A stretch of 64,000 bases of DNA from GCA-002726655 sp046582185 (GCA_046582185.1 JAYGEX010000016.1:61462-125461); one strand, 5' to 3'. Positions 44,811 to 54,380 are shown, numbered from the stretch's first letter. Made by a program: numbers and translations. The notes: generated from the sequence alone by a model not told the origin.

Positions 44811-46235
44811 TCATTTGGCCGTAGCGAGATCCGTCAGCTCGTCGAATGCCTCTGATACGTAACGTTTGAATTTTTCCACATCTGCGAGTCTTGGATCAGC
44901 GGTGAACCCCAGCGCCAGCTTGCCGTCGAAACTGCCAACCGAAACGCCCAGCCCCAGATTTCCACTGAGCATCAGCGTGCCATAAAGCGCTTCTACCCGA
45001 TAACCCGCCAGGTATTGTGTCCATGTCGGCCCGGGTACATTGGTCACTGTAAAATTGAAACCGTTCTGCACTGGTCTGAAACCGGCAGATGGTAAAACCG
45101 GCGCCGGATTCTGGGCTAATAACGCCGTGGGATCATAGGGTGTTCCGACCCCAAGGGTTAGCATCATTGCCGCGGGAGGAACGGGTAACTGGAACTCCTG
45201 CATAAGATCAAGTGTTTCGGCTTCCCGCCGTTCTTTCATCCCGTCAATCTCTTCCCGGGTAATGGCGAAGCGTTCAGCCATGGTCATCGGATGGGCTGGC
45301 AATATGGGAAACATAGCGGATACCCGGTTGCCATCTGGATTTTCCATATCAATCTCGCCCGTACGGACATTAACTGGGCACATCAGGCGAATGTGGCGAT
45401 TGTCCGTCAATTCGCCAAGCGACTTCATATAACGGGCGGCTCCTTCGGTTACGACGGAAACAGCCACATCATTCAGCGTGCCACCTAGCGTTTTTCGAAT
45501 GATCTTAAAATCAGCGATCGTATAGTTGAGCGTGCTGAACATCCGCTTTGGACCCACCAGGCTGGCATTCCACGGCGCTTGTATCACCGGTCTGTTGAGC
45601 CGCGTTAAAAGTGCAGCGGATTGCTGCATGAGTTCGCCCGTCATCATCGGCCGGGGCGAGAATACAGACTTTACTCCAGCCTCCGCCTGTTCCTGAATCG
45701 CTTCCTGCAGCAATTCGTTTTGGCTTGGCAATCGGGGCGGAAGCCAGGATTCAGCGGGTGCAGAAGGTGCAGGTGCCGTTGGTTCAACATCGGTCATGAC
45801 AGTCGACATGGCAATGGCCGTTGCGCCGTCCACAAGCGCATGATGCGAAAGTTGTGCAAGAACAGTCTTGCCTCCGGCATTTTCCAGTACATGTGCCAGC
45901 CATAAGGGCCTTGAGCGATCCAGGAGGGTTTCACCGAGTTCCAGAGCGGTGTTGATCGCATCCTCAACGCTTGCACCGGCTGGTAGATGATGGGAGACGA
46001 AGTGATTTGAAAGATCAAAATCCGGATCATCCACCCACTTGGGGTGGGCTAAATTGTAAGGCACAAACACCAGCTTCTGGCGTAGCCGGGGGATCAGATG
46101 AATCCGTGCAGCATAGTAGTCGAAGATTTCGGCAAAGGTTGCTGGGCCGTCAAGAATGGTGAATCCAACAGAATGCATCGGGCCCGACGCGGTTTCAGTA
46201 TATATAAATGAAGCATCGTGACTAGATAGACGTAT
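44811..46235 (-). CDS. Wax ester synthase/diacylglycerol acyltransferase (WS/DGAT)
   Basis: 474 aa if initiated at ATA 46235, or 455 aa from the ATG at 46178. It transfers acyl groups from acyl-CoA to fatty alcohols or diacylglycerol. The HHxxxDG catalytic motif is SHHALVDG, and PLWLAHVLE, NDVAVSVVTEGAARYMKSLGE and VTNVPGPTWTQYLAGYRVEALY are family blocks. The frame stays open upstream of 46178, and RLSSHDASFIYTETASGPMH aligns with the expected N-terminus. A strong GGGAGG lies 5 nt before ATA, so the true start may be a mutated or non-standard codon. It is convergent with the PHA operon. Confidence 0.85.
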   Translation of the reverse strand: MRLSSHDASFIYTETASGPMHSVGFTILDGPATFAEIFDYYAARIHLIPRLRQKLVFVPYNLAHPKWVDDPDFDLSNHFVSHHLPAGASVEDAINTALELGETLLDRSRPLWLAHVLENAGGKTVLAQLSHHALVDGATAIAMSTVMTDVEPTAPAPSAPAESWLPPRLPSQNELLQEAIQEQAEAGVKSVFSPRPMMTGELMQQSAALLTRLNRPVIQAPWNASLVGPKRMFSTLNYTIADFKIIRKTLGGTLNDVAVSVVTEGAARYMKSLGELTDNRHIRLMCPVNVRTGEIDMENPDGNRVSAMFPILPAHPMTMAERFAITREEIDGMKERREAETLDLMQEFQLPVPPAAMMLTLGVGTPYDPTALLAQNPAPVLPSAGFRPVQNGFNFTVTNVPGPTWTQYLAGYRVEALYGTLMLSGNLGLGVSVGSFDGKLALGFTADPRLADVEKFKRYVSEAFDELTDLATAK

Positions 46236-46240
46236 GATTT

Positions 46241-46314
46241 CCTCCCAGGAAAATCAGGAGGGTGAAGGCACTGCGCGTACTGCTACGATCGCACTGCTCG
46301 AGCAGCCTCCTGAT
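46241..46314 (-). promoter_or_regulatory. Leader with mutually exclusive pairing around the WS/DGAT ribosome site
   Basis: Reading the minus strand, ATCAGGAGG (46314-46306) can pair with CCTCCTGAT (46261-46253), 9 bp perfect, with CTGCTCGAGCAG self-complementary in between. The same CCTCC can instead pair with the ribosome site GGGAGG (46246-46241). The second arm is followed by TTTT. The layout resembles an on/off leader or attenuator. The pairings are seen in sequence. Any switch is inference. Confidence 0.45.
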
Positions 46315-46488
46315 AGGTAGTTAGCTGGCGGAATAACTTCAGATTAAGCGTAAATATTACCTGAGCAGAGAATAAACTGCACTAATTGCTTCCCAGTTAA
46401 CCGTCTGAACAAGCAAGCATTTGCTTAGCGGATAAGGCTCAAACTTGCTACGACTATTCGGACAGAATTCTACTGACAGAACCCTTAA

Positions 46489-47292
46489 CTATTTCCCGTT
46501 AAACACCGGCTTTTGCTTATTCACAAATGCCTTTGCCGCTTCCTTGTGATCGTTTGTCTCAAAGCAGCGCATCATATGCATGGCTTCAAGATCAAAGACA
46601 TCGCTCAGGCTGCCATGCTGGGCGGCGTTCAGATTCTTTTTCATATAACCAACGGCAACAGTAGGCAAACTCGCCAGATACTCACCATAGGCTTTTGATT
46701 CAGCTTCGAAGGTTTCCTTGCTGGCTACTTTGTTGACGAGTCCCATCTCGTATGCCTGCTGACCGGAGATAACTTCGGCGCTAAAATAAAGCTCTCGCGC
46801 TTTGGCTGCGCCCACCAGATAAGGCAGAAAGTATGAACCACCGTAATCTCCAGAGGCGCCGATCTTTGAAAATGCAGTGGTGATTTTTGCAGTGTCCAGC
46901 GCAAACCTCAGGTCGCAGGCCAGAGCCAGTGATAATCCTGCTCCTGCAGCGGCACCTGGAATGATTGCCAGCGTTGGTTTTGGCATCTCGTGAAGGAGAC
47001 GACTGATTTCCATGCCTGATCTAAGCCCCTGAACGCGCACTTCCAGGCTTGGCCCTTCGCCTTTGCCACTCCTGGGTTCGGATGCAAATCCTTTAACATC
47101 ACCGCCAGCGCAAAATGCACCGCCAGCGCCAGTAAGCACAACAGCTCTTACGTTTCTATCAGCGGCGACTCTGGGAATTGCTTCCTTCAGGGCTTCCATC
47201 ATGTCGCCACCCATGGCATTTCTGGCTTCGGGGCGATTCATGATCAAGGTACAGACGCCATTCTCATGTTGTTCTATCAGATTTTCAGCCAT
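46489..47292 (-). CDS. Enoyl-CoA hydratase/isomerase family protein
   Basis: The product is 267 aa from the ATG at 47292 after AAGGAG; the longer frame to 47328 is unlikely. Crotonase fold: MNRPEARNAMGGDMM, TGAGGAFCAGGDVKGF (first oxyanion loop, with Asp), LAIIPGAAAGAGLSLALACD (second loop), and ASGDYGGSYFLPYLVG where the usual catalytic Glu segment (PEVxxG) is replaced by S-G-D-Y. It therefore may be a 2,3-dehydroadipyl or isomerase-like enzyme rather than a plain hydratase. Confidence 0.86.
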   Translation of the reverse strand: MAENLIEQHENGVCTLIMNRPEARNAMGGDMMEALKEAIPRVAADRNVRAVVLTGAGGAFCAGGDVKGFASEPRSGKGEGPSLEVRVQGLRSGMEISRLLHEMPKPTLAIIPGAAAGAGLSLALACDLRFALDTAKITTAFSKIGASGDYGGSYFLPYLVGAAKARELYFSAEVISGQQAYEMGLVNKVASKETFEAESKAYGEYLASLPTVAVGYMKKNLNAAQHGSLSDVFDLEAMHMMRCFETNDHKEAAKAFVNKQKPVFNGK

Positions 47293-47495
47293 TTTTTTAC
47301 TCCTTGCTTTTTTGAACTTGTCATCCAATCGCCTCTTAACTGTAAGGCAGCATTCCTAAAGCAATTGGTTTATTTGTTTAATCAGTGCGTAGATTCAGCA
47401 CGGATCATATGGGAATCTGAAGCAAGAGTAAAAAAGGTAGATTCGCTGAAACGAAATGGCCTGGATTGGTCGGTAGAAATCGTGAATAAAGAAGA

Positions 47496-47595
<100 letters not shown>

Positions 47596-47602
47596 AAAAC
47601 GC

Positions 47603-47632
47603 ATTATACGGAAAAAACCTGGGAGCGCACAA
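47603..47632 (-). promoter_or_regulatory. Sigma-70 promoter of the 4.5S RNA
   Basis: On the minus strand a -35-like TTGTGC (47632-47627) is 18 nt from a perfect TATAAT (47608-47603). The predicted transcript begins about 7-8 nt after it, at the first base of the RNA. Matching of promoter and RNA end supports both calls. Confidence 0.85.
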
Positions 47633-47636
47633 TATC

Positions 47637-48257
47637 TTATTGTTCTCGGCGTTCTACCAGACCCTCATGGCGAACAAACTGAATTATACGATCCAGGCCG
47701 GTTTCATCTTTCAGATTAGAGAACACAAATGGCTTATCGCCTCGCATCATCCTGGCGTCTCGCTCCATCACCGCCAGATCCGCACCCACCATTGGCGCAA
47801 GATCAATCTTGTTAATAATCAGCAGGTCTGACTTGGTGATTCCTGGCCCGCCCTTGCGCGGGATTTTATCACCGGCTGAGACATCAATGACATACAAAGT
47901 CAGGTCGGACAGTTCCGGGCTAAACGTCGCCGCCAGATTGTCGCCGCCACTTTCAATCATGACGATATCGAGGTTTGGGAACAGCTTATGCAGATCCTCC
48001 ACAGCAGCAAGATTCATCGACGCATCTTCTCTTATCGCCGTATGAGGGCAGCCGCCTGTTTCTACGCCAACAATACGGTCAGCCGACAGCGCATTATTTC
48101 TTAGTAAAAATTCGGCATCTTCTTTTGTGTAAATATCATTTGTGACAACCGCGAGATCCAGGTCGTCTCGCAGGGCTAAACATAAAGCTCGTACCAGAGC
48201 AGTCTTTCCTGAGCCTACAGGACCGCCAATGCCGAGTCGTAACGGAGGACGTTTCAT
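47637..48257 (-). CDS. ureG: Urease accessory GTPase
   Basis: The product is 206 aa, the family length. It delivers nickel to urease with GTP hydrolysis. P-loop GPVGSGKT (residues 12-19), the metal CPH motif (ETGGCPHTAIREDAS), the guanine-specific NKID (IINKIDL), and VIESGGDNLAATFSPEL are all present. Last gene of the ureDABCEFG run; the short intergenic space to ureF is 43 bp. Confidence 0.97.
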   Translation of the reverse strand: MKRPPLRLGIGGPVGSGKTALVRALCLALRDDLDLAVVTNDIYTKEDAEFLLRNNALSADRIVGVETGGCPHTAIREDASMNLAAVEDLHKLFPNLDIVMIESGGDNLAATFSPELSDLTLYVIDVSAGDKIPRKGGPGITKSDLLIINKIDLAPMVGADLAVMERDARMMRGDKPFVFSNLKDETGLDRIIQFVRHEGLVERREQ

Positions 48258-48300
48258 TTAGATCTCCTATTTTTCATAAATTGGGTTTTCGCTTGTACGC

Positions 48301-48978
48301 TTATGAACGAAACAGACGCGTGGCCTGATGCTCATGATTGGAAGACAAGATAGAAAGCCCCTGCATGGAACAACCGATATCGTTGTCCTCGATGCTTAAG
48401 GCCGATTGACATACTGAATCTACAAGCGGAATGAGTTGCACCAGGATCCTCTGGGCGGCTGATTGCCCCAATGGAATAAGCTTGGTGGCGATGTTCACCT
48501 GATTTTCCATCCAGGACCAGGCAAATCCGCGGATCAACATTTCCAGATCAATTTCATAGATCACACCCGCAAGAGCAAAAATAGTGACAAAGCTGGGCAG
48601 CTCTTCAGATTCCCAGCAGGCCTTACCTTCCCGCCTCTCGGTCTCCAGGATTCGATACAGCGCCCTTCCCATCTGTTGATCTTCGAATAAGAGCTCACTG
48701 GTCTCGCGGAATGCTGCAAGCATCTCATTCCACCTATAAACCTCACTCATATTGTTGGCACTCCAGGCCCGGTATTGCCTGATCAATATTGGCAGGTCCA
48801 GTTGTCCTGGCCCGGTACTCATGACGCCGCTAATCCAGTGTTGCGTTTGTTCTTCAGATTCTACATAAGACATGCTCACCGCCGATTCCAAACCCTGTGA
48901 ATAAGCATAAGCGCCAACCGGCAAGGCCTGGCTCGCAAGCCGAAGAAGGTGGAGAAGCTGAATATTCCTATTATTCAT
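48301..48978 (-). CDS. ureF: Urease accessory protein F
   Basis: The product is 225 aa from the ATG at 48978, which overlaps the ureE stop by 8 bp; the longer frame from 49041 is less plausible. All-helical UreF: LLRLASQALPVGAYAYSQGLESAV is the family signature. It forms the UreDFG scaffold that gates carbamylation and nickel entry to the apo-urease. RILVQLIPLVD near the C-terminus is conserved. Confidence 0.93.
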   Translation of the reverse strand: MNNRNIQLLHLLRLASQALPVGAYAYSQGLESAVSMSYVESEEQTQHWISGVMSTGPGQLDLPILIRQYRAWSANNMSEVYRWNEMLAAFRETSELLFEDQQMGRALYRILETERREGKACWESEELPSFVTIFALAGVIYEIDLEMLIRGFAWSWMENQVNIATKLIPLGQSAAQRILVQLIPLVDSVCQSALSIEDNDIGCSMQGLSILSSNHEHQATRLFRS

Positions 48979-49480
48979 AGTGAGAAGAATGTTCAGTAGA
49001 GGATGCATGCTCATGGGGTTGGTGATGTGAATGATATGCACCTGCCTCCGGGTGAAACGGCATGCTGATATTTAGCGGGTGTCCACCGAGCCCTTTTACC
49101 ATATCATCCAATACAGCATCATTTTGATATCGAATCCAGCTGTCGCCAATTTGTAAGCTCACGTGTCGATTACCAAGATGATATGCAATGCGTGTTAACA
49201 ACACTGCATCGTGACAATTCACCTGGGTCACTTCTTCCTGAGCAGCTTCCACACGGATCCTGTATCCGTCTGTGCAAAGAAGTACCTGCCCATGACGGAG
49301 AACAATCCCCCTTGGTAAGAACCACGCAAGCTCAAAGTCACCCGCATTAATACGCAATCGGCTCTTGCAACGCTGATCATAGCTTAGTGAGATAGAGCCA
49401 TCAGCGGATAGAGAGCCATCAGCGGACAACCCTGAAGCCAACAACTCATAACATTCTCTTAATAGTCCCGGCACAGGCAC
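48971..49480 (-). CDS. ureE: Urease accessory nickel chaperone E
   Basis: The product is 169 aa with a GTG start that overlaps the ureC stop. Nickel metallochaperone. The C-terminus is His-rich (AYHSHHQPHEHASSTEHSSHYE), expected for Ni2+ storage. HLGNRHVSLQIG is the conserved dimer/metal His region. Residues 17-28 read LSADGSLSADGS, the product of an 18-bp tandem duplication that is shared with an unrelated gene at 19.8 kb. Confidence 0.93.
   Translation of the reverse strand: MPVPGLLRECYELLASGLSADGSLSADGSISLSYDQRCKSRLRINAGDFELAWFLPRGIVLRHGQVLLCTDGYRIRVEAAQEEVTQVNCHDAVLLTRIAYHLGNRHVSLQIGDSWIRYQNDAVLDDMVKGLGGHPLNISMPFHPEAGAYHSHHQPHEHASSTEHSSHYE
49395..49430. repeat. 18-bp tandem duplication inside ureE, related to the 19.8-kb minisatellite
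   Basis: GAGCCATCAGCGGATAGA (49395-49412) and GAGCCATCAGCGGACAAC (49413-49430). The first 14 bases equal those of the first unit at 19819. Both loci have an 18-bp period. Orientation relative to the coding strand differs (antisense here, sense there). Confidence 0.9.
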
Positions 49481-51183
49481 TAGAACAAAAAATATCGTTG
49501 TGCCAGTGGCAGTTCACTGGCGGGTTCACAGGTGAGGTATTCTCCATCAGCGCGCACCTCATAGGTTTCCGGATCTACCTCGATATTCGGCTGATAATCG
49601 TTGTGAACCATATCCGACTTGCTAACGGAAGAACATTTACTTACTGCAACCAGCCGCCGACGCATCCCCAATTGCTCACCAATTTCTAGATCGATGGCAG
49701 CCTGGCTGACAAAAGTCACGCTGGTAGAAAGCAGGGCTCCGCCAAACGATCCAAACATGGGGCGATAATGCACCGGCTGCGGGGTTGGTATTGAAGCATT
49801 GGGATCGCCCATAGGCGCAGCTGCAATCATTCCGCCTTTAATAATGAGTGAAGGCTTAACGCCAAAAAACGGCGGCTTCCATAAGACCAGATCTGCCAGT
49901 TTGCCAAGCTCAATAGAGCCAACCTCGTGACTAATCCCATGTGCGATTGCGGGGTTTATGGTGTATTTAGCAATATACCGTTTCACCCGGAAGTTATCCG
50001 CGTACTCCTTGTCACCACTAAGTGCACCCCGTTGAACTTTCATTTTGTGAGCTGTCTGCCACGTCCTGGTAATGACTTCACCTACCCTTCCCATCGCCTG
50101 TGAATCCGATGCAATCATCGAAAAAGCACCCAGGTCATGAAGAATATCCTCTGCGGCTATGGTCTCCCTGCGGATTCTCGAATCTGCGAATGCAACGTCT
50201 TCAGGAATCTTGGGGTCAAGATGATGACAGACCATTAGCATATCGAGGTGTTCGTCAACCGTATTAACCGTGTAAGGGCGCGTAGGATTCGTTGATGAAG
50301 GCAATACATTCGGCAGGCCGCAGGCTTTTATAATATCTGGCGCATGTCCACCACCAGCACCTTCTGTGTGATAGGTGTGGATAGTTCTACCGGCAAAGGC
50401 AGCGATAGTATCTTCAACAAAGCCCGATTCGTTCAAGGTATCGGTATGTATTGCCACCTGCACATCAAATTGGTTGGCAACATTGAGGCAATTATCGATC
50501 GATGCCGGGGTAGTCCCCCAGTCTTCATGCAACTTCAGGCCCATGGCTCCTGCCTTGACCTGCTCCTCCAATGAGAATGGCAAGCTGGCATTACCCTTGC
50601 CCATAAAGCCAAGGTTCATGGAGAACGCTTCTGATGCCTGTAGCATCTTGCCGATATGCCATGGTCCGGGTGTGCAGGTCGTCGCATTGGTTCCCGTAGC
50701 CGGACCGGTGCCGCCACCTAACATAGTCGTCACGCCGCTCATCTGGGCTTCTTCTATTTGTTGCGGGCAGATAAAATGTATATGAGAATCGATCGCACCT
50801 GCTGTCAATATATGTCCTTCGCCGGCAATGATCTCTGTACCTGGCCCGATAATGATCGTCACATCTGGCTGAACATCAGGATTACCGGCTTTGCCTATTC
50901 CGCTAATTCTGCCATCCTTAATCGCAACATCAGCCTTAACGATGCCCCAGTGATCAACGATAAGTGCATTGGTGATTACCGTATCAGGGGATATATCACT
51001 CCCGACCTGGCTCTGACCCATTCCATCGCGAATGACTTTGCCGCCGCCAAACTTTACTTCCTCACCGTAACGACAAAAATCCTGCTCTACTTCGATCCAC
51101 AATTCTGTATCGCCCAATCGAACCTGATCGCCGATCGTTGGGCCATACATCTCTGCATAAGCACGTTTATCTATTTTAGCCAC
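49480..51183 (-). CDS. ureC: Urease subunit alpha
   Basis: The product is 567 aa, the usual length. Catalytic subunit hydrolysing urea to ammonia and carbamate. Nickel ligands and carbamylated lysine are visible: H134 and H136 (DSHIHF), K217 (MGLKLHEDWG), HTDTLNESGF, HTYHTEGAGGGH and the metal Asp in SDSQAMGR. The active-site flap Cys-His is in VCHHLDPKIPED. It overlaps ureE (GTG within TAGTG). Confidence 0.98.
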   Translation of the reverse strand: MAKIDKRAYAEMYGPTIGDQVRLGDTELWIEVEQDFCRYGEEVKFGGGKVIRDGMGQSQVGSDISPDTVITNALIVDHWGIVKADVAIKDGRISGIGKAGNPDVQPDVTIIIGPGTEIIAGEGHILTAGAIDSHIHFICPQQIEEAQMSGVTTMLGGGTGPATGTNATTCTPGPWHIGKMLQASEAFSMNLGFMGKGNASLPFSLEEQVKAGAMGLKLHEDWGTTPASIDNCLNVANQFDVQVAIHTDTLNESGFVEDTIAAFAGRTIHTYHTEGAGGGHAPDIIKACGLPNVLPSSTNPTRPYTVNTVDEHLDMLMVCHHLDPKIPEDVAFADSRIRRETIAAEDILHDLGAFSMIASDSQAMGRVGEVITRTWQTAHKMKVQRGALSGDKEYADNFRVKRYIAKYTINPAIAHGISHEVGSIELGKLADLVLWKPPFFGVKPSLIIKGGMIAAAPMGDPNASIPTPQPVHYRPMFGSFGGALLSTSVTFVSQAAIDLEIGEQLGMRRRLVAVSKCSSVSKSDMVHNDYQPNIEVDPETYEVRADGEYLTCEPASELPLAQRYFLF

Positions 51184-51248
51184 TTACCGCTCCCTTCCTA
51201 TCTACTTACAATTTGAGTACGAGATTTTCTATGCTTAGACCTTAGACC

Positions 51249-51557
51249 TTAGTCCAGCGGGCCCATGACGGCCCCACGAAAACCAAAAATCTTACGATCA
51301 CCGTCAATCTTTACCAGCTCGACGATTCGTTCCTGGCCGGGTTCAAACCGAATGGCGAGGCCAGCTGCAATATTCAGACGGTAGCCACGGGCCTCTTCCC
51401 GGTCGAACTGAAGCGCCTGATTGGTTTCTGCAAAATGATAATGTGAACCAACTTGAATAGGACGATCACCCGCATTAGACACCTCAAGACTTAAGGTTGG
51501 CCGCCCCTCATTTAGGACAATATCGCCTTCTTGTATTCTATATTCACCAGGAATCAT
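51249..51557 (-). CDS. ureB: Urease subunit beta
   Basis: The product is 102 aa, full-length for a separate beta subunit. Contains IPGEYRIQEGDIVLNEGRPTL, GDRPIQVGSHYHFAETNQALQFDR, and RFEPGQERIVELVKIDGDRKIFGFRG, all family blocks. The 3' end sits at a short 7-bp tandem repeat (TTAGACC, two copies plus TTAG). Separate gamma, beta and alpha genes mark a typical proteobacterial urease, not the fused plant or Helicobacter forms. Confidence 0.96.
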   Translation of the reverse strand: MIPGEYRIQEGDIVLNEGRPTLSLEVSNAGDRPIQVGSHYHFAETNQALQFDREEARGYRLNIAAGLAIRFEPGQERIVELVKIDGDRKIFGFRGAVMGPLD

Positions 51558-51629
51558 TTTTATTCTCCATCACTTCATACAATCAACTGAAACCAACAGT
51601 TTCAGCGGCACACTGCGAAATAAAACCCA

Positions 51630-51932
51630 CTAGATAATTGGTTCATGAACGGTCACGAGCTTGGTACCGTCCGGGAAGGTTGCTTCCACCTGAACTTCGC
51701 TGATCATGCTGGCAATGCCATCCATCACATCATCTTTCGACAGGATATGCCTGCCATGCTCCATTAGTTCTGCGACCGTCCTGCCGTCTCTTGCGCCTTC
51801 CATAATTTCCGCTGATATCAAGGCGATTGCCTCAGGGTAATTCAGCTTCACGCCTCGGGCACGTCGCCTCTCGGCAAGCAGGGCAGCCGTGAACACGAGC
51901 AATTTGTCTTTTTCTCTGGGACTTAACTCCAT
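51630..51932 (-). CDS. ureA: Urease subunit gamma
   Basis: The product is 100 aa. Family sequence MELSPREKDKLLVFTAALLAERRRARGVKLNYPEAIALI is diagnostic, followed by SAEIMEGARDGRTVAELM and VEATFPDGTKLVTVHEPI at the end. First of the three structural subunits, immediately downstream of ureD (46 bp). Confidence 0.97.
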   Translation of the reverse strand: MELSPREKDKLLVFTAALLAERRRARGVKLNYPEAIALISAEIMEGARDGRTVAELMEHGRHILSKDDVMDGIASMISEVQVEATFPDGTKLVTVHEPII

Positions 51933-51978
51933 CCGCTAGATCTCCGTGATAATTTCAATAATGTTGCGTAAGTGGCAA

Positions 51979-52890
51979 TCAGGTATTCCATATTCTGGGT
52001 CGTTCAAAACCATGGGCACGTTCAGCCCTTAACAACTGTTTCAGCTCTTCAAATTTTTGCCTGCAGTCGCTGATCTTAATTCCTATATAGCGAATAATGA
52101 CAACTTCATTCTTCAGAGTCACACCCGAAATTCCTACCTGCTTGTTATTACTCCAGCTCATCACCAGAGATTGGATCTGTTTGAAGCGTGAAACATAACT
52201 TGAGCCGCATAATATTGCGCTCGCCATGACATGACGGCCATCAAGGCCCCAACCTTCATGCTGAATTTCCCGACCGAATAATTCCGAACTCGCTTTCGTC
52301 TTGACGCCACCATTCCTGGTATCGACGCCAAGTAAAAAGCGTTCCTTAAACAGTAATTTTCCATCCCTGACAAGGCACAGGTCCTGGCGGACATTACCGA
52401 TATCGAAATTTTCACCGCTCGCATGGCGACCAAAAACCGCCATATCCCACGAAAAAAGATGGCCGCTACCAGTAATTTCAAATGTAGTCTCGATGTGAGC
52501 ATGACAGCCCTCAAAAAATATATTCTCTTGAGGCAACCATGCAAAGGATGAATCCGCTTCTATCTGCCACTTTATTTTTTGCCGTTGAATCGCCTCCGGT
52601 AACACTCGATAGAACTTCCCGGCAGAGGGAGTTGTGATTAGAACTTTTGATCTCTTGCCCAGCACACCGCCAATTTCCAACTTATCATTTCCCACAAAGC
52701 CGCCAGGAGGATGTAAGACGTATACATGGCATTCCCCGCCGCTCTTATAATAGAAGGGTTGTTGAACTCGAAGCGGCCCGACGTGTGAACATCGTGCCAT
52801 TCTTACCTGGTCATTCTTGACATCAAATTCAAGTTGCAAGCTTGCTTCCCAGCCAAGGGGCGATGTGGCGGGGTTTGTTCTGTGCAACAT
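51979..52890 (-). CDS. ureD: Urease accessory protein D
   Basis: The product is 303 aa from the ATG at 52890, with AAGGAA about 11 nt upstream; a longer start at 52920 exists without a ribosome site. UreD/UreH family: LHPPGGFVGNDKLEI, TTPSAGKFYR, WLPQENIFFEGCHAH, and the C-terminal VRYIGIKISD-like region (VIIRYIGIKISD). Scaffold for the UreFG complex on apo-urease. Operon order D-A-B-C-E-F-G, all on one strand. No urea transporter lies in the window. Confidence 0.93.
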   Translation of the reverse strand: MLHRTNPATSPLGWEASLQLEFDVKNDQVRMARCSHVGPLRVQQPFYYKSGGECHVYVLHPPGGFVGNDKLEIGGVLGKRSKVLITTPSAGKFYRVLPEAIQRQKIKWQIEADSSFAWLPQENIFFEGCHAHIETTFEITGSGHLFSWDMAVFGRHASGENFDIGNVRQDLCLVRDGKLLFKERFLLGVDTRNGGVKTKASSELFGREIQHEGWGLDGRHVMASAILCGSSYVSRFKQIQSLVMSWSNNKQVGISGVTLKNEVVIIRYIGIKISDCRQKFEELKQLLRAERAHGFERPRIWNT

Positions 52891-53159
52891 CTGTTGTTGA
52901 TTCCTTACTGGCGAATGCATGTTAGCTGCGAATTTTAAGTAGCGTTATTGAATTCACAGTTTAGGATAATTACTCGTCAATCGCTAATTTCAGTTAGTAT
53001 CTAACCTGCGCTTCACTGGCAAAGTACCCGAAGATAAAATTAGACAGAAGCACTGCTAGTGCCTATTATCTTTAACCATTCCAAGAGAATCAAATTAGCC
53101 TTCTTGCAAGGGTAATTGGCCTGCCACCAAGTGTGAGGCATCACATACGGAGACTAGCT

Positions 53160-54380
53160 ATGACTCAGAAATTTGATGTGCTTATTATAGGCGGCGGTGC
53201 CGCCGGCATCACTGTTGCAGCATCCCTCACGCGCCAGAAAAAACATCTGCGGATTGCCATTGTCGAGCCCAACGAAGTTCACTATTACCAGCCCGCCTTT
53301 ACGTTGGTTGGGGCTGGAGAACAGACCGTCGCTCAAAATAGTCGCCTTGAAGCGCATCTTATTCCGAAGGACACAACATGGATCAAAGATCGTGCGACTG
53401 GCTTTGAACCGGAAGATAACCGCGTGCTCCTGGAATCCAGTGGTTCAGCGGAATATCAATATCTGGTGGTTTGCCCCGGCCTCAAGTCAGACTGGGACAA
53501 AATTGAAGGTTTAAGCGAAACCCTTGGCTCTAACAATGTTTCCTCGAACTACAGCCATGAGTATGCGGCCTATACCTGGGAGTGCATCCAACAAGCATCC
53601 TCTGCCAATGGTCCGGCAGTTTTTACCCAGCCGCCGATGCCAATCAAATGCCCTGGCGCACCTCAGAAGATCGTCTATCTGGCTGCAGACTATTTCCAAA
53701 ACAGAAGAAGAAATATTGATGTCGTCTTTCACACGGCGACCCCAAGCATATTTGGCGTTCCTTATTTCGCCAAAGCCTTGGATGAAGTCATAGAGCAACA
53801 TCATGTGGACTTCACGAAACAATCAAACCTGACAAAAGTCGATGGCGAAAATAAAATAGCGACGTTCACCAATACCGATGGTGAAAGCACGGAAATAAAT
53901 TTTGGCATGTTACACGTGACACCACCGCAATGCGCACCGGACGTAATAGCAGCCAGTCCATTTGCGGATGATGCAGGCTGGATGGATGTAGACAAGAACA
54001 CCTTGCAAAGTACAAAGTACCCGAACGTTTTTGGCCTCGGTGACGCAACTAATACACCAAATTCAAAGACTGCAGCGGCGATCCGAAAGCAGGCACCTGT
54101 GGTTGTTGAAAATATTCTCGCAACAAAAGCAGGCACGCCCCTGAATTCTGGATACGATGGTTACGCCTCCTGTCCACTAACAACTGCTTACGGAAAGATG
54201 ATGCTGGCGGAATTCTGCTACGGCGGAAAAGTCACACCAACGATTCCCCTGTCACCAAAAGTACCAAGAACCAGTTATTGGTATATCAAGAAGTGGGGGC
54301 TGTCCCGCCTATACTGGGATTACATGCTAAAAGGCTATGAATGGGATGTAGCCCATGATGTTGATTTTGTAGAGGACTAA
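53160..54380 (+). CDS. Sulfide:quinone oxidoreductase-type FAD protein
   Basis: The product is 406 aa from the ATG at 53160 after GGAGACTAG. Disulfide-oxidoreductase fold: N-terminal FAD motif IIGGGAAGITVAASL, YYQPAFTLVGAG, VCPGLKSDWD, and IKCPGAPQKIVYLAADYF with a Cys at the active-site position. GLGDATNTPNSKTAAAIRKQAPVV is the second FAD-contact block. A third Cys region lies in SCPLTTAYGKMMLAEFCYGG. The pattern fits SQR that oxidise sulfide and pass electrons to quinone, though a related non-SQR quinone reductase cannot be excluded. Confidence 0.86.
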   Translation: MTQKFDVLIIGGGAAGITVAASLTRQKKHLRIAIVEPNEVHYYQPAFTLVGAGEQTVAQNSRLEAHLIPKDTTWIKDRATGFEPEDNRVLLESSGSAEYQYLVVCPGLKSDWDKIEGLSETLGSNNVSSNYSHEYAAYTWECIQQASSANGPAVFTQPPMPIKCPGAPQKIVYLAADYFQNRRRNIDVVFHTATPSIFGVPYFAKALDEVIEQHHVDFTKQSNLTKVDGENKIATFTNTDGESTEINFGMLHVTPPQCAPDVIAASPFADDAGWMDVDKNTLQSTKYPNVFGLGDATNTPNSKTAAAIRKQAPVVVENILATKAGTPLNSGYDGYASCPLTTAYGKMMLAEFCYGGKVTPTIPLSPKVPRTSYWYIKKWGLSRLYWDYMLKGYEWDVAHDVDFVED

